Assembly (NCBI GenBank): GCA_902472795.1
Contig: CABROZ010000008.1
Location: forward strand, 1-36,576
DNA: 36,576 bases
DNA from: an uncultured Bacteroides sp.
GTDB lineage: Bacteria; Bacteroidota; Bacteroidia; Bacteroidales; Bacteroidaceae
Direction: 5' to 3'
The first letter of the stretch is position 1; each line of letters starts with the position of its first letter. Under the pieces are notes generated by a model. It was given only the letters and a program-made list of their open reading frames with translations, did not search any database and was not told where the DNA came from. Shown here in pieces: positions 16,174 through 25,283 of this stretch. A program made the translations under genes and the position numbers.

Positions 16174-18135
16174 ATGAGAGCCTTAAATTACTTGTTATTT
16201 TTCACACTATGTTTTTCCTTGTTCATATCCTGCAAGGATGATGTGATAGTCGAACAACCACCAACACCGGAAGAAACTCCCGAAGAAGAAATCCCGGAAG
16301 AAAGTTTTGTCTGTGACCTGAAACCTCTTCACGTAGAAGGTCGTTATCTGAAAGATGCGGACGGCAACCTGATTAACCTTCATGGCACAGTGATGGGTTC
16401 CAACCCATATTTTGCCCAAAACGCTTATGAGAACTACGATGTGGACGGCTGCATAAGGCACAATAAAAAACAGTTGGATGGCGTGCTGAATGCCGGCTGG
16501 AAGTTTACCTTCCTGCGCCTGATTGTGGACGCGCAATGGTTCACCGACCCCAAATTCGTTTCTACCGAAGAAACCAAATACGACTTCTTGTCGGAAGATT
16601 ACTTCCAGAGATACATGGAAAAACTTTTTGTTCCACTGATTGAATATACCAACAGCAAAGGCCTTTATGTGGTAATCGCCCCACCGAGCGGACCTCGTGA
16701 AACGATTGCCGTAGGCGATGATTTCCATCAATACATCATCCGCATGTGGGATTTGTTCTCCCGACATCCGAAGATAAGAAACAATCCCGGTGTCATGTTT
16801 GAGCTGTTCAACGAGCCCGTCAACATCAAGAGCGCCGACGGCACCCGTGCAGGAAACGGCAGCCAGGAATACTATGACCAGCTGACCATATTCTGCCAGG
16901 CCATTGTCGATAAAATCCGCGGAAACCAATGCAACAACATCATATGGGTCCCGGGACTTGGCTACCAGTCGCAATATGCCGGCTATGCCACCAATCCCGT
17001 CAAAGGCGAGAATGTCGGCTATGCCGTACATGTATATCCGGGTTGGTATGGCAGCGACGGAGAAGAAGCAAGTCCCGAACTCGGAGGAAGCTGGGGTGGC
17101 GGCTACCAGGCTTTCCAGCGGGGCTGGGACGAACAGGTCGGTCCTGCTGCCAAGATAGCCCCGATTATGGTCACCGAAATGGACTGGGCACCGTCCAAGT
17201 ACAATTCCAGCTGGGGCAAAAGCTATACCGGCGTTGCCGGCGACTGGGGATTCGGAGCCAACTTTAAGTATATTACCGACCGCGAAGGTAACGTAAGCTG
17301 GGTGCTTTACACAGGCACACACTTGCTTTTGGACTTCAAAGACATACCGGGAGAAGAAGGCAACTATACATTCCTCAACGACCCTGAAGCCTGTCCCTGG
17401 CCTGTATATCACTGGCTGAAGGAATATGCCGGCGAAGATGTTTCCGAAGCCGAACTGGTAGGGCTGGAGTTATCCGACGCATCCGATCACATCGAACTAT
17501 CCATCGACAACGACCTCTATGTCGCTCTTAAAGCCGTGTATTCGGATGGAAGCAGCAAAATGATTACCGGAAACCTGAAGTTCGCCAGTGCCGACGAAAG
17601 CATCGTGACAGTCAGCGATATGGGTAAAATCACTGCTCACAATTTCGGCGAGACGAACGTAACCGCTACATACACATCGGGCGACATCACCAAATCCCTG
17701 ACCTTTAAAGTTACCGTCTTAGGGCCGTTTGCACTGACCAAGGAAATGTTCAATCCCGTTCTATTTGGCGGTCAGGGTCCCGGCAGCTTCGACGAAACCA
17801 CCAAGACACTGACTTTCGGCGAAGAAGGCAAAGAAAGCTTTTCCGGATGGCATTACAACAACGGGCTCGACCTCTCCAACTACTCTAAAATCCGTGTAGA
17901 ATTGGAAAGCGCCCCTACAGGCAGCAGTGTTGCATTCCGACTGATTCCCGAAAACACGTTATATACCATGAACCATATTGAATACAAATTCAACGGCAGC
18001 AACGTGATCGAAATCGATCTGCACAACATGATCAGCATGACCAACCAACGGGTGTCACCCGATTGCATATACTACATTTTCTTTTTTACCAAAGAACCGG
18101 CAGTAATTGTGATTAAAAGTGTGACACTGATATAA
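16174..18135 (+). CDS. GH5-like endoglycosidase, surface lipoprotein with Ig-like and carbohydrate-binding domains
   Basis: A 653-residue lipoprotein. The signal peptide ends at lipobox LFISC (Cys20) and KDD follows directly, which matches the K-(D/E)2 surface-export signal described for Bacteroidetes. A P/E-rich spacer (26-44) leads to a GH5-type barrel with acid/base Glu214 in FELFNEP and probable nucleophile Glu335 in VTEMDW. After it come a BIG2-type immunoglobulin-like domain (about 432-515, SDGSSKMITGNLKFAS and DMGKITAHNFGE) and a C-terminal beta-sandwich (about 520-653) that resembles a carbohydrate-binding module. It should cut a beta-glycan at the cell surface; the substrate is not clear from sequence. 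GH43 follows after 47 bases, probably in one operon. Confidence 0.87.
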   Translation: MRALNYLLFFTLCFSLFISCKDDVIVEQPPTPEETPEEEIPEESFVCDLKPLHVEGRYLKDADGNLINLHGTVMGSNPYFAQNAYENYDVDGCIRHNKKQLDGVLNAGWKFTFLRLIVDAQWFTDPKFVSTEETKYDFLSEDYFQRYMEKLFVPLIEYTNSKGLYVVIAPPSGPRETIAVGDDFHQYIIRMWDLFSRHPKIRNNPGVMFELFNEPVNIKSADGTRAGNGSQEYYDQLTIFCQAIVDKIRGNQCNNIIWVPGLGYQSQYAGYATNPVKGENVGYAVHVYPGWYGSDGEEASPELGGSWGGGYQAFQRGWDEQVGPAAKIAPIMVTEMDWAPSKYNSSWGKSYTGVAGDWGFGANFKYITDREGNVSWVLYTGTHLLLDFKDIPGEEGNYTFLNDPEACPWPVYHWLKEYAGEDVSEAELVGLELSDASDHIELSIDNDLYVALKAVYSDGSSKMITGNLKFASADESIVTVSDMGKITAHNFGETNVTATYTSGDITKSLTFKVTVLGPFALTKEMFNPVLFGGQGPGSFDETTKTLTFGEEGKESFSGWHYNNGLDLSNYSKIRVELESAPTGSSVAFRLIPENTLYTMNHIEYKFNGSNVIEIDLHNMISMTNQRVSPDCIYYIFFFTKEPAVIVIKSVTLI

Positions 18136-18182
18136 CTTCAGTTAGAACTTAACACGCAAGTAATAAATAAAAATTTAATGTC

Positions 18183-19547
18183 ATGAAACAAAAAAGAGCA
18201 ATCGTTCTGGCTATAGGAGTGCTGTCCTCATGGTTCCAACTGTCCGGACAAAATCCTATCATACAAACCTGCTACACCCCCGACCCGGCACCATACGTAC
18301 ATGGCGATACGGTTTACCTCTTCACCGACCACGATGAAGACGATGCCCAATACTTCAAAATGAAAGACTGGCTGCTTTTCACCACAACCGACATGGTGAA
18401 CTGGACATTCCGCGGTGTCCCCATATCGACCGAAACATTCAAGTGGGCCAAGCAAGGCGATAATGCATGGGCTTCGCAAGCTATAGAGCGGGACGGAAAA
18501 TGGTATTGGTATGTAGCCGCAGAAGACACAACCATCCATCTGCACGGAATCGGTGTAGCCGTAGCAGACAATCCCGAAGGACCGTACAAAGATGCCATAG
18601 GCAAACCACTCATTCCGGGTGGTTTTGGATACATCGACCCGTCCGTCTTCATCGACGACGACGGACAGGCCTACCTGTTTTGGGGCAACAACGGATTGTG
18701 GTATGCCAAGTTGGGACGCGACATGGTGTCGCTGGAAAGCGAGATAATCAAAGTCGATACGGACAGCGAATCGGCTTTCGGACCACAGGTACTGAAGCAC
18801 GACTGGCAGTTGAACAAGAAAATCATGAAAACCGGATACGAAGAAGGCCCGTGGATATATAAGCGCGGAGATACCTATTACATGGAATATGCTGCCGGCG
18901 GAGTCCCGGAACACATGGCCTATTCGACTGCCAAAAACATAGCAGGGCCATGGACATACCGCGGACGCATAATGAACGAAGCCCGTGGCAGCTTTACCAT
19001 TCACGGGGGGTCAATCGAATTCAAAGGACGTAACTTCATGTTCTATCACAACGGCACTCTGCCTAACGGAAGCGGTTATCGCCGCGCCTCATGTGTGGAA
19101 GAATTCACCCGCAATGCCGACGGCTCTATTCCGCACATTGCATTCACCAGAGAAGGAGTGAAAAACCCCATAAAAAACCTGAATCCCTACGAACGGGTAG
19201 AAGCAGAAACGATGGCGGACAGCTATGGTTTAAAAACCGACCGCCAGGCAGGAAAAGACCATTGGCTGACCCGCATATACAACGGCTCATGGCAGCGTCT
19301 GCGCAGCGTTGACTTCGGCAACGGAGCCCAGTCGGTCACAGTGTGTGTACGAGGCAAGGCCGGCGGAACCATAGAAATGAGAGTTGACGACAAAGCAATA
19401 GCCACCATCCATGTGACAGCCGACAAAGAATGGCACCAGCTCTCCGCCCCTGTAGAAAAAGTAACGGGCGTTCACGATCTGACCATCCTGTACCGTGGCG
19501 ATGATGAAGAACTTTTGGAATTTGACTGGTGGAAAATGAACAGATAG
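18183..19547 (+). CDS. GH43 family glycosidase with CBM6-like domain
   Basis: A 454-residue exported enzyme with a signal peptide ending near LSGQ. The five-bladed propeller of GH43 is marked by Asp34 (general base, TCYTPDPAPY), Asp152 (GYIDPSVFIDDDG) and Glu221 (acid, YEEGPWIYK). The C-terminal 120 residues (YERVEAETMADSYG, VDFGNGAQSVTVCVRGKAGG, LLEFDWWKM) are a CBM6-type carbohydrate-binding module. GH43 enzymes act on arabinose- or xylose-containing chains, so with the upstream GH5 this suggests trimming of a hemicellulose, most likely arabinoxylan-like. That substrate is inferred. Confidence 0.92.
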   Translation: MKQKRAIVLAIGVLSSWFQLSGQNPIIQTCYTPDPAPYVHGDTVYLFTDHDEDDAQYFKMKDWLLFTTTDMVNWTFRGVPISTETFKWAKQGDNAWASQAIERDGKWYWYVAAEDTTIHLHGIGVAVADNPEGPYKDAIGKPLIPGGFGYIDPSVFIDDDGQAYLFWGNNGLWYAKLGRDMVSLESEIIKVDTDSESAFGPQVLKHDWQLNKKIMKTGYEEGPWIYKRGDTYYMEYAAGGVPEHMAYSTAKNIAGPWTYRGRIMNEARGSFTIHGGSIEFKGRNFMFYHNGTLPNGSGYRRASCVEEFTRNADGSIPHIAFTREGVKNPIKNLNPYERVEAETMADSYGLKTDRQAGKDHWLTRIYNGSWQRLRSVDFGNGAQSVTVCVRGKAGGTIEMRVDDKAIATIHVTADKEWHQLSAPVEKVTGVHDLTILYRGDDEELLEFDWWKMNR

Positions 19548-19578
19548 GTGTAGCCCCCCTATGACACCAGAAAGCAAA

Positions 19579-19625
19579 CGACCCGTCATTGAGAGATCAG
19601 CATCAATGACGGGTCGCCTTTTTAT
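19579..19625 (+). terminator. Intrinsic terminator after GH43
   Basis: A perfect 14-bp stem, CGACCCGTCATTGA (19579-19592) with TCAATGACGGGTCG (19603-19616), a 10-base loop and CCTTTTTATAT after it. Confidence 0.9.
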
Positions 19626-19641
19626 ATAAGCACCAATTCTA

Positions 19642-20121
19642 TCAGAAATACAATCCGAACCCGACTTTCACTCCGAACTTGGAACGGTCGCCATTGACGT
19701 TCCAGTAGGCAGCAGGCTCGATGGTCACCGTACGCGAGAGGAAGAATGCATAACCGGCTTCCATCCCGAACGAGAACTTGGTATCATCCAGATTGCCCAA
19801 GTCGTAACGGTCCACGTTGACATTGGCACCAAGAAAGACACCGACTTGACTGAAATAATAACGGCCTCCCACACCCAAAGAATAGATGTCGGCTCCATTT
19901 TCATTCCATTTGGCAGCACCGTTCACCAGCAAAGCCACGTTGTCAACCAGGAAAGCTCCACCTTTTACTTCCAATCCGAAAGAAGTTTTGTCCGTTCCTG
20001 TATCGTGCGACAACTCCAATCCCGTCAGTGAAGGACTGACAATCCATTTTCCTTTCTCAAACTGTGCCCGTGCCGCCACCGAAGCGACCAACAGACAAAC
20101 AAGCAACATTAGCTTCTTCAT
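19642..20121 (-). CDS. Small outer-membrane beta-barrel protein
   Basis: A 159-residue protein with signal peptide MKKLMLLVCLLVASVAARAQ and alternating hydrophobic beta strands (GLEVKGGAFLVDNVALLVNG, SLGVGGRYYFSQVGVFLGANV, FSFGMEAGYAFFLSRTVTIEPAAYW) ending in GVKVGFGLYF, a typical barrel C terminus with a terminal Phe. An eight-strand barrel is likely. It is the last gene of the minus-strand cstA operon, 27 bases after the small membrane protein. Its function in that setting is unknown. Confidence 0.8.
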   Translation of the reverse strand: MKKLMLLVCLLVASVAARAQFEKGKWIVSPSLTGLELSHDTGTDKTSFGLEVKGGAFLVDNVALLVNGAAKWNENGADIYSLGVGGRYYFSQVGVFLGANVNVDRYDLGNLDDTKFSFGMEAGYAFFLSRTVTIEPAAYWNVNGDRSKFGVKVGFGLYF

Positions 20122-20148
20122 ATCATTTCAATTTTTATCAGTAAGTAT

Positions 20149-20367
20149 TCAGCTTTTACGTTCTTCGTCCCGACGTTTCTGCTGCAGCTTTTCCTTCTTG
20201 CGCAACACCAACCACAGCAACAGCACAATCACATACGAAGCCACCACCGTGATGTATTTTTCGGCCGATGAAATTTCCGAATTACGCGGCAAAAAATAAG
20301 CCGCCGTTGCCGAAACATAGATCAGCAAAGCAAGAGTTAGTCCGGTCGATTTTCTGATTTTCTTCAT
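20149..20367 (-). CDS. Small two-helix membrane protein coupled to CstA
   Basis: A 72-residue protein with two hydrophobic segments (LTLALLIYVSATAAYFL and ITVVASYVIVLLLWLVL) and a basic cytoplasmic tail rich in K, R and E. Its start overlaps the cstA stop as TGATG, which implies translational coupling and a role next to the transporter. It does not resemble E. coli YbdD, the small protein that follows cstA there. I do not recognise a named family. Confidence 0.8.
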   Translation of the reverse strand: MKKIRKSTGLTLALLIYVSATAAYFLPRNSEISSAEKYITVVASYVIVLLLWLVLRKKEKLQQKRRDEERKS

Positions 20368-21797
20368 CAGCTAAGCTTTTTGGCAACGTTAAAATACCAC
20401 ATCCTGAACCACACGGCAGCAATCACGGCAGCCAGAACGGCAATGATCGCCGCCTTATCAACTGGCAAACCGATGCCTTCGGGAGCCACACAAATGTACG
20501 TCGTACATACAGCCGTCATGAACAAGGCCGGCAGATAAGTGACATAGAAATAATATCCTTTCCGCTCACGAGCCAGATAAACGGTAATGGCCCACAAAGT
20601 AAAGACGGATAACGTCTGGTTAGCCCAGGCGAAATAACGCCATATCATATCAAAGCCGTCGGCATCGCGCATACTGTAAAGCAACAGGGCGATAGCCAGT
20701 ACGAACATCGGGATACAAATATACAAACGTTTTCGCATGGATTTTTGTTCCATTCCCAAAAAATCGGCAACAATCAGACGAGCCGAACGGAAAGCAGTAT
20801 CACCGCTGGTAATAGGAGCGGCAATCACTCCCAAAACAGCCAATACACCTCCGCTCGGTCCTAACCAACCTTTCGTAATGTCATCCACAATCACGGCCGC
20901 ATTAGTCTCTGCCATGCCGTTTTCGTGGAAAAAATAAGTAGCGGCAGCCGCCCAAATCAATCCGACAATACCTTCGGTAATCATGGCACCATAGAAAATA
21001 GGACGTCCATGACGTTCGCTGGTCATGCAACGAGCCATCAAAGGACTTTGAGTAGCATGGAAACCACTGATGGCACCACAGGCTATGCTGACAAACATGA
21101 TCGGGAAGATAGGTAAAGAATCGGCATTGGGATGCGTATTGTGTATTCCCTCCCAGATTTCGGGCAATGCAGGATGATTGACATACAGCATCACCAAAAT
21201 ACCTACTGCCATAAATAACAGGGCGATGGCAAACAGCGGATAAACCTTTCCGATAATTTTATCCACCGGCAACAACGTAGCGAGAATGTAATACACAAAG
21301 ACTACGACAATCCAGAACGTAGTGTCGAGTGTTTCCGGAGTCAGACTGGCCAACAGCCCGGCCGGACCGGCTACAAAAACGGCACCGACCAGTATCATCA
21401 GAATCACCGTAAAACCACGCATCACCTGTTTGGTAGTCATTCCCAGATATCTTCCGATAATTTCGGGCAAGCTTTCTCCGCCGTGCCGCAAGGACAGCAT
21501 ACCGGCCAGATAATCGTGAACAGCACCGGCAAAAATACTGCCCAAGACAATCCATAAGTAAGAAGCCACTCCGAACTTTGCCCCCATAATAGCGCCAAAA
21601 ATAGGTCCTAAACCTGCAATGTTCAGAAATTGAATCATGAAAATTTTCCAACGGGGCAATGGTATATAGTCCACTCCATCGGCCTTTGTCAAAGCCGGAG
21701 TCTGACGGTCGTCCGGACCAAAAATACGCTCTACAAAACGCCCATAAACAAAATAGCCTACAATTAAAGCAAGCAAACAAAGTGTAAAAGTAATCAT
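20367..21797 (-). CDS. cstA: Carbon starvation protein A / pyruvate transporter family
   Basis: A 476-residue inner-membrane carrier with many hydrophobic segments. Family markers include the N-terminal stretch ADGVDYIPLPRWKIFMIQFLNIAGLGPIFGAIMGAKFG, SLPEIIGRYLG, and ISGFHATQSPLMARCM. E. coli CstA and BtsT are about 700 residues; this is the compact form. Those proteins take up pyruvate or peptides during carbon shortage. A divergent promoter at 21829-21836 drives the gene, and two small genes follow in the operon. Confidence 0.93.
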   Translation of the reverse strand: MITFTLCLLALIVGYFVYGRFVERIFGPDDRQTPALTKADGVDYIPLPRWKIFMIQFLNIAGLGPIFGAIMGAKFGVASYLWIVLGSIFAGAVHDYLAGMLSLRHGGESLPEIIGRYLGMTTKQVMRGFTVILMILVGAVFVAGPAGLLASLTPETLDTTFWIVVVFVYYILATLLPVDKIIGKVYPLFAIALLFMAVGILVMLYVNHPALPEIWEGIHNTHPNADSLPIFPIMFVSIACGAISGFHATQSPLMARCMTSERHGRPIFYGAMITEGIVGLIWAAAATYFFHENGMAETNAAVIVDDITKGWLGPSGGVLAVLGVIAAPITSGDTAFRSARLIVADFLGMEQKSMRKRLYICIPMFVLAIALLLYSMRDADGFDMIWRYFAWANQTLSVFTLWAITVYLARERKGYYFYVTYLPALFMTAVCTTYICVAPEGIGLPVDKAAIIAVLAAVIAAVWFRMWYFNVAKKLS

Positions 21798-21828
21798 TGT
21801 GTGTTTCTTTTTATCGTATTAATAGGCA

Positions 21829-21836
21829 CAAATGTA
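21829..21836 (-). promoter_or_regulatory. -7 box of the cstA operon promoter
   Basis: TACATTTG on the minus strand fits TAnnTTTG, with TATG 19 bases upstream as a partial -33 box. Leader about 25 bases. Confidence 0.55.
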
Positions 21837-21878
21837 ACAGTTTTTAAAATAACGGCATAACTTTATTCCCATTTTTAC

Positions 21879-21886
21879 TATCTTTG
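21879..21886 (+). promoter_or_regulatory. -7 box of the second GHL10 gene promoter
   Basis: TATCTTTG lies only 21 bases before the start codon at 21908, so the leader should be about 15 bases. The -33 match is poor. This box and the divergent cstA box share about 40 bases of upstream DNA. Confidence 0.6.
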
Positions 21887-21907
21887 GCCTAAAAAAGTAA
21901 GATCTGA

Positions 21908-23386
21908 ATGAGACCAATCATTATACTTCTGATGTTTATTATTTGCCCGATGATAATGCCCCGACTTGCCGCACAACCCAAATTAGAGGTCAGGGCAGCA
22001 TGGGTAACTGCTGTCTATGGACTGGACTGGCCACAGACACGGGCTACCACTCCCCGAAAAATACAGCAACAAAAAGATGAACTTATCGAGATTTTGGACA
22101 AACTGAAAGCTGCCAATTTCAACACTGTACTCTTCCAGACACGTACACGGGGCGACGTACTGTACCAATCGGACATCGAACCCTATAATTCCATTCTGAC
22201 CGGACAGACAGGGAAAAATCCCGGTTACGATCCGTTGGCTTTTGCCATCGAAGAATGCCACAAGCGAGGCATGGAGTGTCATGCCTGGATGGTAACCATC
22301 CCCTTAGGCAACCGGAAGCATGTAGCCGCATTGGGTAAAGCTTCGGTAACAAAAAAGAAACCTGGCATCTGCGTTCCCTACAAACGGGAATATTTTCTGA
22401 ACCCCGGAAATCCTCAAACCAAAGAATACCTGATGAGCTTAGTGCGCGAAGTAGTAGAACGCTACGATATAGACGGCGTACACTTCGACTACCTGCGCTA
22501 TCCGGAAAATGCACCCAACTTTCCCGACAAAGCCGACTTTCGCAAATACGGAAAAGGCCGCACCCTTGACCAATGGAGAAGAGACAACATCACCGAAATC
22601 GTACGCTATATATATAAAGGTGTAAAACAACTGAAGCCGTGGGTCAAAGTAAGCACATGTCCGGTCGGAAAGTATCGAGATACCTCACGTTACTCCTCAC
22701 GTGGTTGGAATGCCTTCCATACCGTCTATCAGGATGTGCAGGGATGGTTGGGAGAAGGCATACAGGATCAGGTTTATCCCATGATGTACTTCCGCGGCAA
22801 CGGGTTCTATCCTTTTGCCCTCGATTGGAAGGAACAATCCAACGGACGGCAGGTCATCCCCGGCTTAGGCATTTATTTTCTGGACCCCAACGAAGGAAAC
22901 TGGACAGTGGACGAAGTGGAACGCCAGATCCATTTCGTACGCACTCACAAGTTAGACGGAGAAGGTCATTACCGGGTGAAATACCTGATGGACAACACAC
23001 AGGAACTGTACGACATCCTGACTGAAAAGTATTACACAGCCCCTGCCCTGCAACCACCCATGACGTGGATAGACAGCATACCGCCTACCGCCCCCACCGC
23101 ACTGAAAGTGGAAGAACTGAAAGAAGGCTACTGGAAACTCAGCTGGCAACCCGGCACCGACAATGACCCACGCAATGCACCCACCTACGTGGTTTACGCA
23201 TCCGACACTTACCCTGTCGATACCAGTCGCCCCGAGAACATCGTGGCACAGCGCATACAAGGGACAGAATATATCTATGCCCCCATACTGCCCTGGACTG
23301 TGAAACATTACTTCGCCGTCACCGCCATGGACCGGTGTGGAAACGAAAGCCGGACAGCAGCCGAATCCTACAGTTCTACCCGATGA
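21908..23386 (+). CDS. GHL10 family glycoside hydrolase-like secreted protein, second copy
   Basis: A 492-residue exported protein (signal peptide to about RLAAQ) with the same domain plan as the gene at 10999-12519: EVRAAWVTAVYGLDW, FNTVLFQTRTRGDVLY, CHKRGMECHAWM, YDIDGVHFDYLRYP, WVKVSTCPVGKYRD. A fibronectin type III-like domain closes the chain (PTAPTALKVEELKEGYWKLSWQ). FDYLRYP at the proposed active-site strand replaces MDDYFYP of the first copy, so the two may differ in specificity. Its last 19 bases overlap the end of the convergent RSH gene. Confidence 0.88.
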   Translation: MRPIIILLMFIICPMIMPRLAAQPKLEVRAAWVTAVYGLDWPQTRATTPRKIQQQKDELIEILDKLKAANFNTVLFQTRTRGDVLYQSDIEPYNSILTGQTGKNPGYDPLAFAIEECHKRGMECHAWMVTIPLGNRKHVAALGKASVTKKKPGICVPYKREYFLNPGNPQTKEYLMSLVREVVERYDIDGVHFDYLRYPENAPNFPDKADFRKYGKGRTLDQWRRDNITEIVRYIYKGVKQLKPWVKVSTCPVGKYRDTSRYSSRGWNAFHTVYQDVQGWLGEGIQDQVYPMMYFRGNGFYPFALDWKEQSNGRQVIPGLGIYFLDPNEGNWTVDEVERQIHFVRTHKLDGEGHYRVKYLMDNTQELYDILTEKYYTAPALQPPMTWIDSIPPTAPTALKVEELKEGYWKLSWQPGTDNDPRNAPTYVVYASDTYPVDTSRPENIVAQRIQGTEYIYAPILPWTVKHYFAVTAMDRCGNESRTAAESYSSTR

Positions 23387-25239
23387 ACCTCGTCCACTCC
23401 GTTGATACGCCCAATGGATGCAATGACGTTCTGCAGCTCGCTGAAGGAATGAACCGAAAAATTAATGGTACAGTCGGCAATCTCGTCAACAGTCACCGTA
23501 TTCAGGCTGGAGATGGAAAGCTTCATGCCATTGGTGATGCAATCCACCAGATCGATCAACAAATGATATCGATCGACGGCACGCACATTGATACGTACAG
23601 GATAGAGCACATCCTTATCTTCGGGAAAATCGACCGAAACAATGGAATCGCCGTCCTGTGATGCCTGACGGATAGCCACAGCACAATCGCGCTTGTGAAT
23701 GGTAACCGTACCATCTACCTCCCTGAAGCCTATAACCTCATTGCCCGGCAACGGATGACAGCTCAGACAACGGTTCTTGGGAATGGACTTTACCTGTCCC
23801 AGATAAGATCGCAAAAAACTCTTTGCCTTATAGGTCTGAACACAGTCGAGCCAGTCGGGACGAGGTACAAAATCCGGATTGGTTCCTACTTCCACACAAT
23901 CACCATGATGCAGTTCGGTCTTGACAGAACACAACTTCCCGTTCACCTTGGCATACTGGGCATGCGAACCGATCGAATTATGTAACTCGAATGCAAAATC
24001 AAGCACCGTAGCCCGTTGCGGAAGATTGATGGGCTTACCTTGAGGAGTGAAAACGGTAATGTCTTCATTGTAAAGCGAACTTACTACACTATCCATAAAC
24101 CAACCCTCGGCAGTCTGGCTGGCAGCGTCCTTCAACAGAGCACGGAACTTGGCAATCCAGTTGTCCCATGCCCCTTCCATCCTTTCGACGGCACAACCCA
24201 ACTTGGAATTAAGCACCATACGCTCGGATGAAATGTGAATTTCCTCCCAAATGCCATGTTCGCTAAGCAGACGGATGTGGAAGCTCTGGTAACCGTTCTC
24301 CTTGGGCGAATCGATGAAATTGACAATACTGCCCGGCTTCTCCTTGAAGCGGTCGGTCAGAATAGAGTAGATGTGCAGACAGATTTTCTTTTCATCCTCT
24401 TCGCGCTCAGCCGGATAAATCAGCCGGACTACATGGCGGTAATCCAAGTGCTTAAAGTCGCGACCGGTGGACTGTATTTTCCGCCAGATGCTGTAAGGCA
24501 TACGATAACGCACCTCTGTACGAGCCTGAATGCCATTACGACGCAGCAATTCCAGCATTTCGCCGGTAAAGGCTTCCAGTCGCTGGCGGTCCTCCGCCTT
24601 GTCGGCCTCAATGGCCTGCTCCAGTTCCTGATACTCCAACGGGCAACGATAGCGAAGACTCAGGTTCTCCAATTCACGGCGAATGCCATACAATCCCAAG
24701 CGGTTGGCAAGCGGTGCATAGAAGTAGTCGGTTTCGCCGGCAATCTTCATCTGCTTCTCAGGGCGCATACTGTCTAACGTACGCATATTGTGCAGACGAT
24801 CGGCAAGCTTGATAAGGATAGCACGGATGTCATAGTGCAGCGAGTCGAGCATCTGCTTGAAGTTTTCGACCTGCTTGGAGGTTTCATACTGTTTTTTTTT
24901 CTGTTTCGTCACCACTCTGACTAAGTAGGCTACATCCGGTCCGAAACGTGCCTTGATATCATCAAGTGTAAATGCCGTGTCTTCGGCCACGTCGTGCAAG
25001 AACGCGGCAATCACCGGATTGGGCCCCAACTGCAGCTCTTCGGCCACAATACGCGCCACAGCCACCGGATGGATGATGTAAGGCGCACCGCTTTTACGCT
25101 TCTGTCCGGCATGGGCTTCGCGGGCAAACTCAAAAGCATCCTTAATACGCAAACGGTCTTCTGCCGACACGTTCCGTCGGTCCATTACGGACAGAATGCT
25201 TTCCAACTGTCCGTTGATTAATTTATCATAGTCTTCCAT
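23368..25239 (-). CDS. RelA/SpoT homologue, probably hydrolase-only
   Basis: A 623-residue long RSH protein controlling (p)ppGpp. The N-terminal HD hydrolase keeps its metal and catalytic residues: Arg48, His57, His82-Asp83, Glu86-Asp87, Asp147 and Asn151. The synthetase region (about 240-340) is altered: the usual GRxKDYI reads GSIVNFI and the ExQIRT motif reads EEIHISSER, though the fold markers LDYRHVVRLIY and SPKENGYQSFH remain. TGS (DITVFTPQGKPINLP), a cysteine-containing region (NRCLSCHPLPGNE, HKRDC) and an ACT domain follow. So it most likely degrades (p)ppGpp and does not make it. Nine A in a row on the coding strand near 24892-24900 are a possible slippage point. Confidence 0.9.
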   Translation of the reverse strand: MEDYDKLINGQLESILSVMDRRNVSAEDRLRIKDAFEFAREAHAGQKRKSGAPYIIHPVAVARIVAEELQLGPNPVIAAFLHDVAEDTAFTLDDIKARFGPDVAYLVRVVTKQKKKQYETSKQVENFKQMLDSLHYDIRAILIKLADRLHNMRTLDSMRPEKQMKIAGETDYFYAPLANRLGLYGIRRELENLSLRYRCPLEYQELEQAIEADKAEDRQRLEAFTGEMLELLRRNGIQARTEVRYRMPYSIWRKIQSTGRDFKHLDYRHVVRLIYPAEREEDEKKICLHIYSILTDRFKEKPGSIVNFIDSPKENGYQSFHIRLLSEHGIWEEIHISSERMVLNSKLGCAVERMEGAWDNWIAKFRALLKDAASQTAEGWFMDSVVSSLYNEDITVFTPQGKPINLPQRATVLDFAFELHNSIGSHAQYAKVNGKLCSVKTELHHGDCVEVGTNPDFVPRPDWLDCVQTYKAKSFLRSYLGQVKSIPKNRCLSCHPLPGNEVIGFREVDGTVTIHKRDCAVAIRQASQDGDSIVSVDFPEDKDVLYPVRINVRAVDRYHLLIDLVDCITNGMKLSISSLNTVTVDEIADCTINFSVHSFSELQNVIASIGRINGVDEVHRVEL

Positions 25240-25283
25240 GGGTAATGTTTTACAGTAGTCAGGAAAATTCCGGCTGCCATATG

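Noticed and set aside
16207..17412. Minus-strand open frame of 401 residues opposite GH5
   Set aside because: Antisense shadow of the GH5 gene, which has a signal peptide and both catalytic glutamates.
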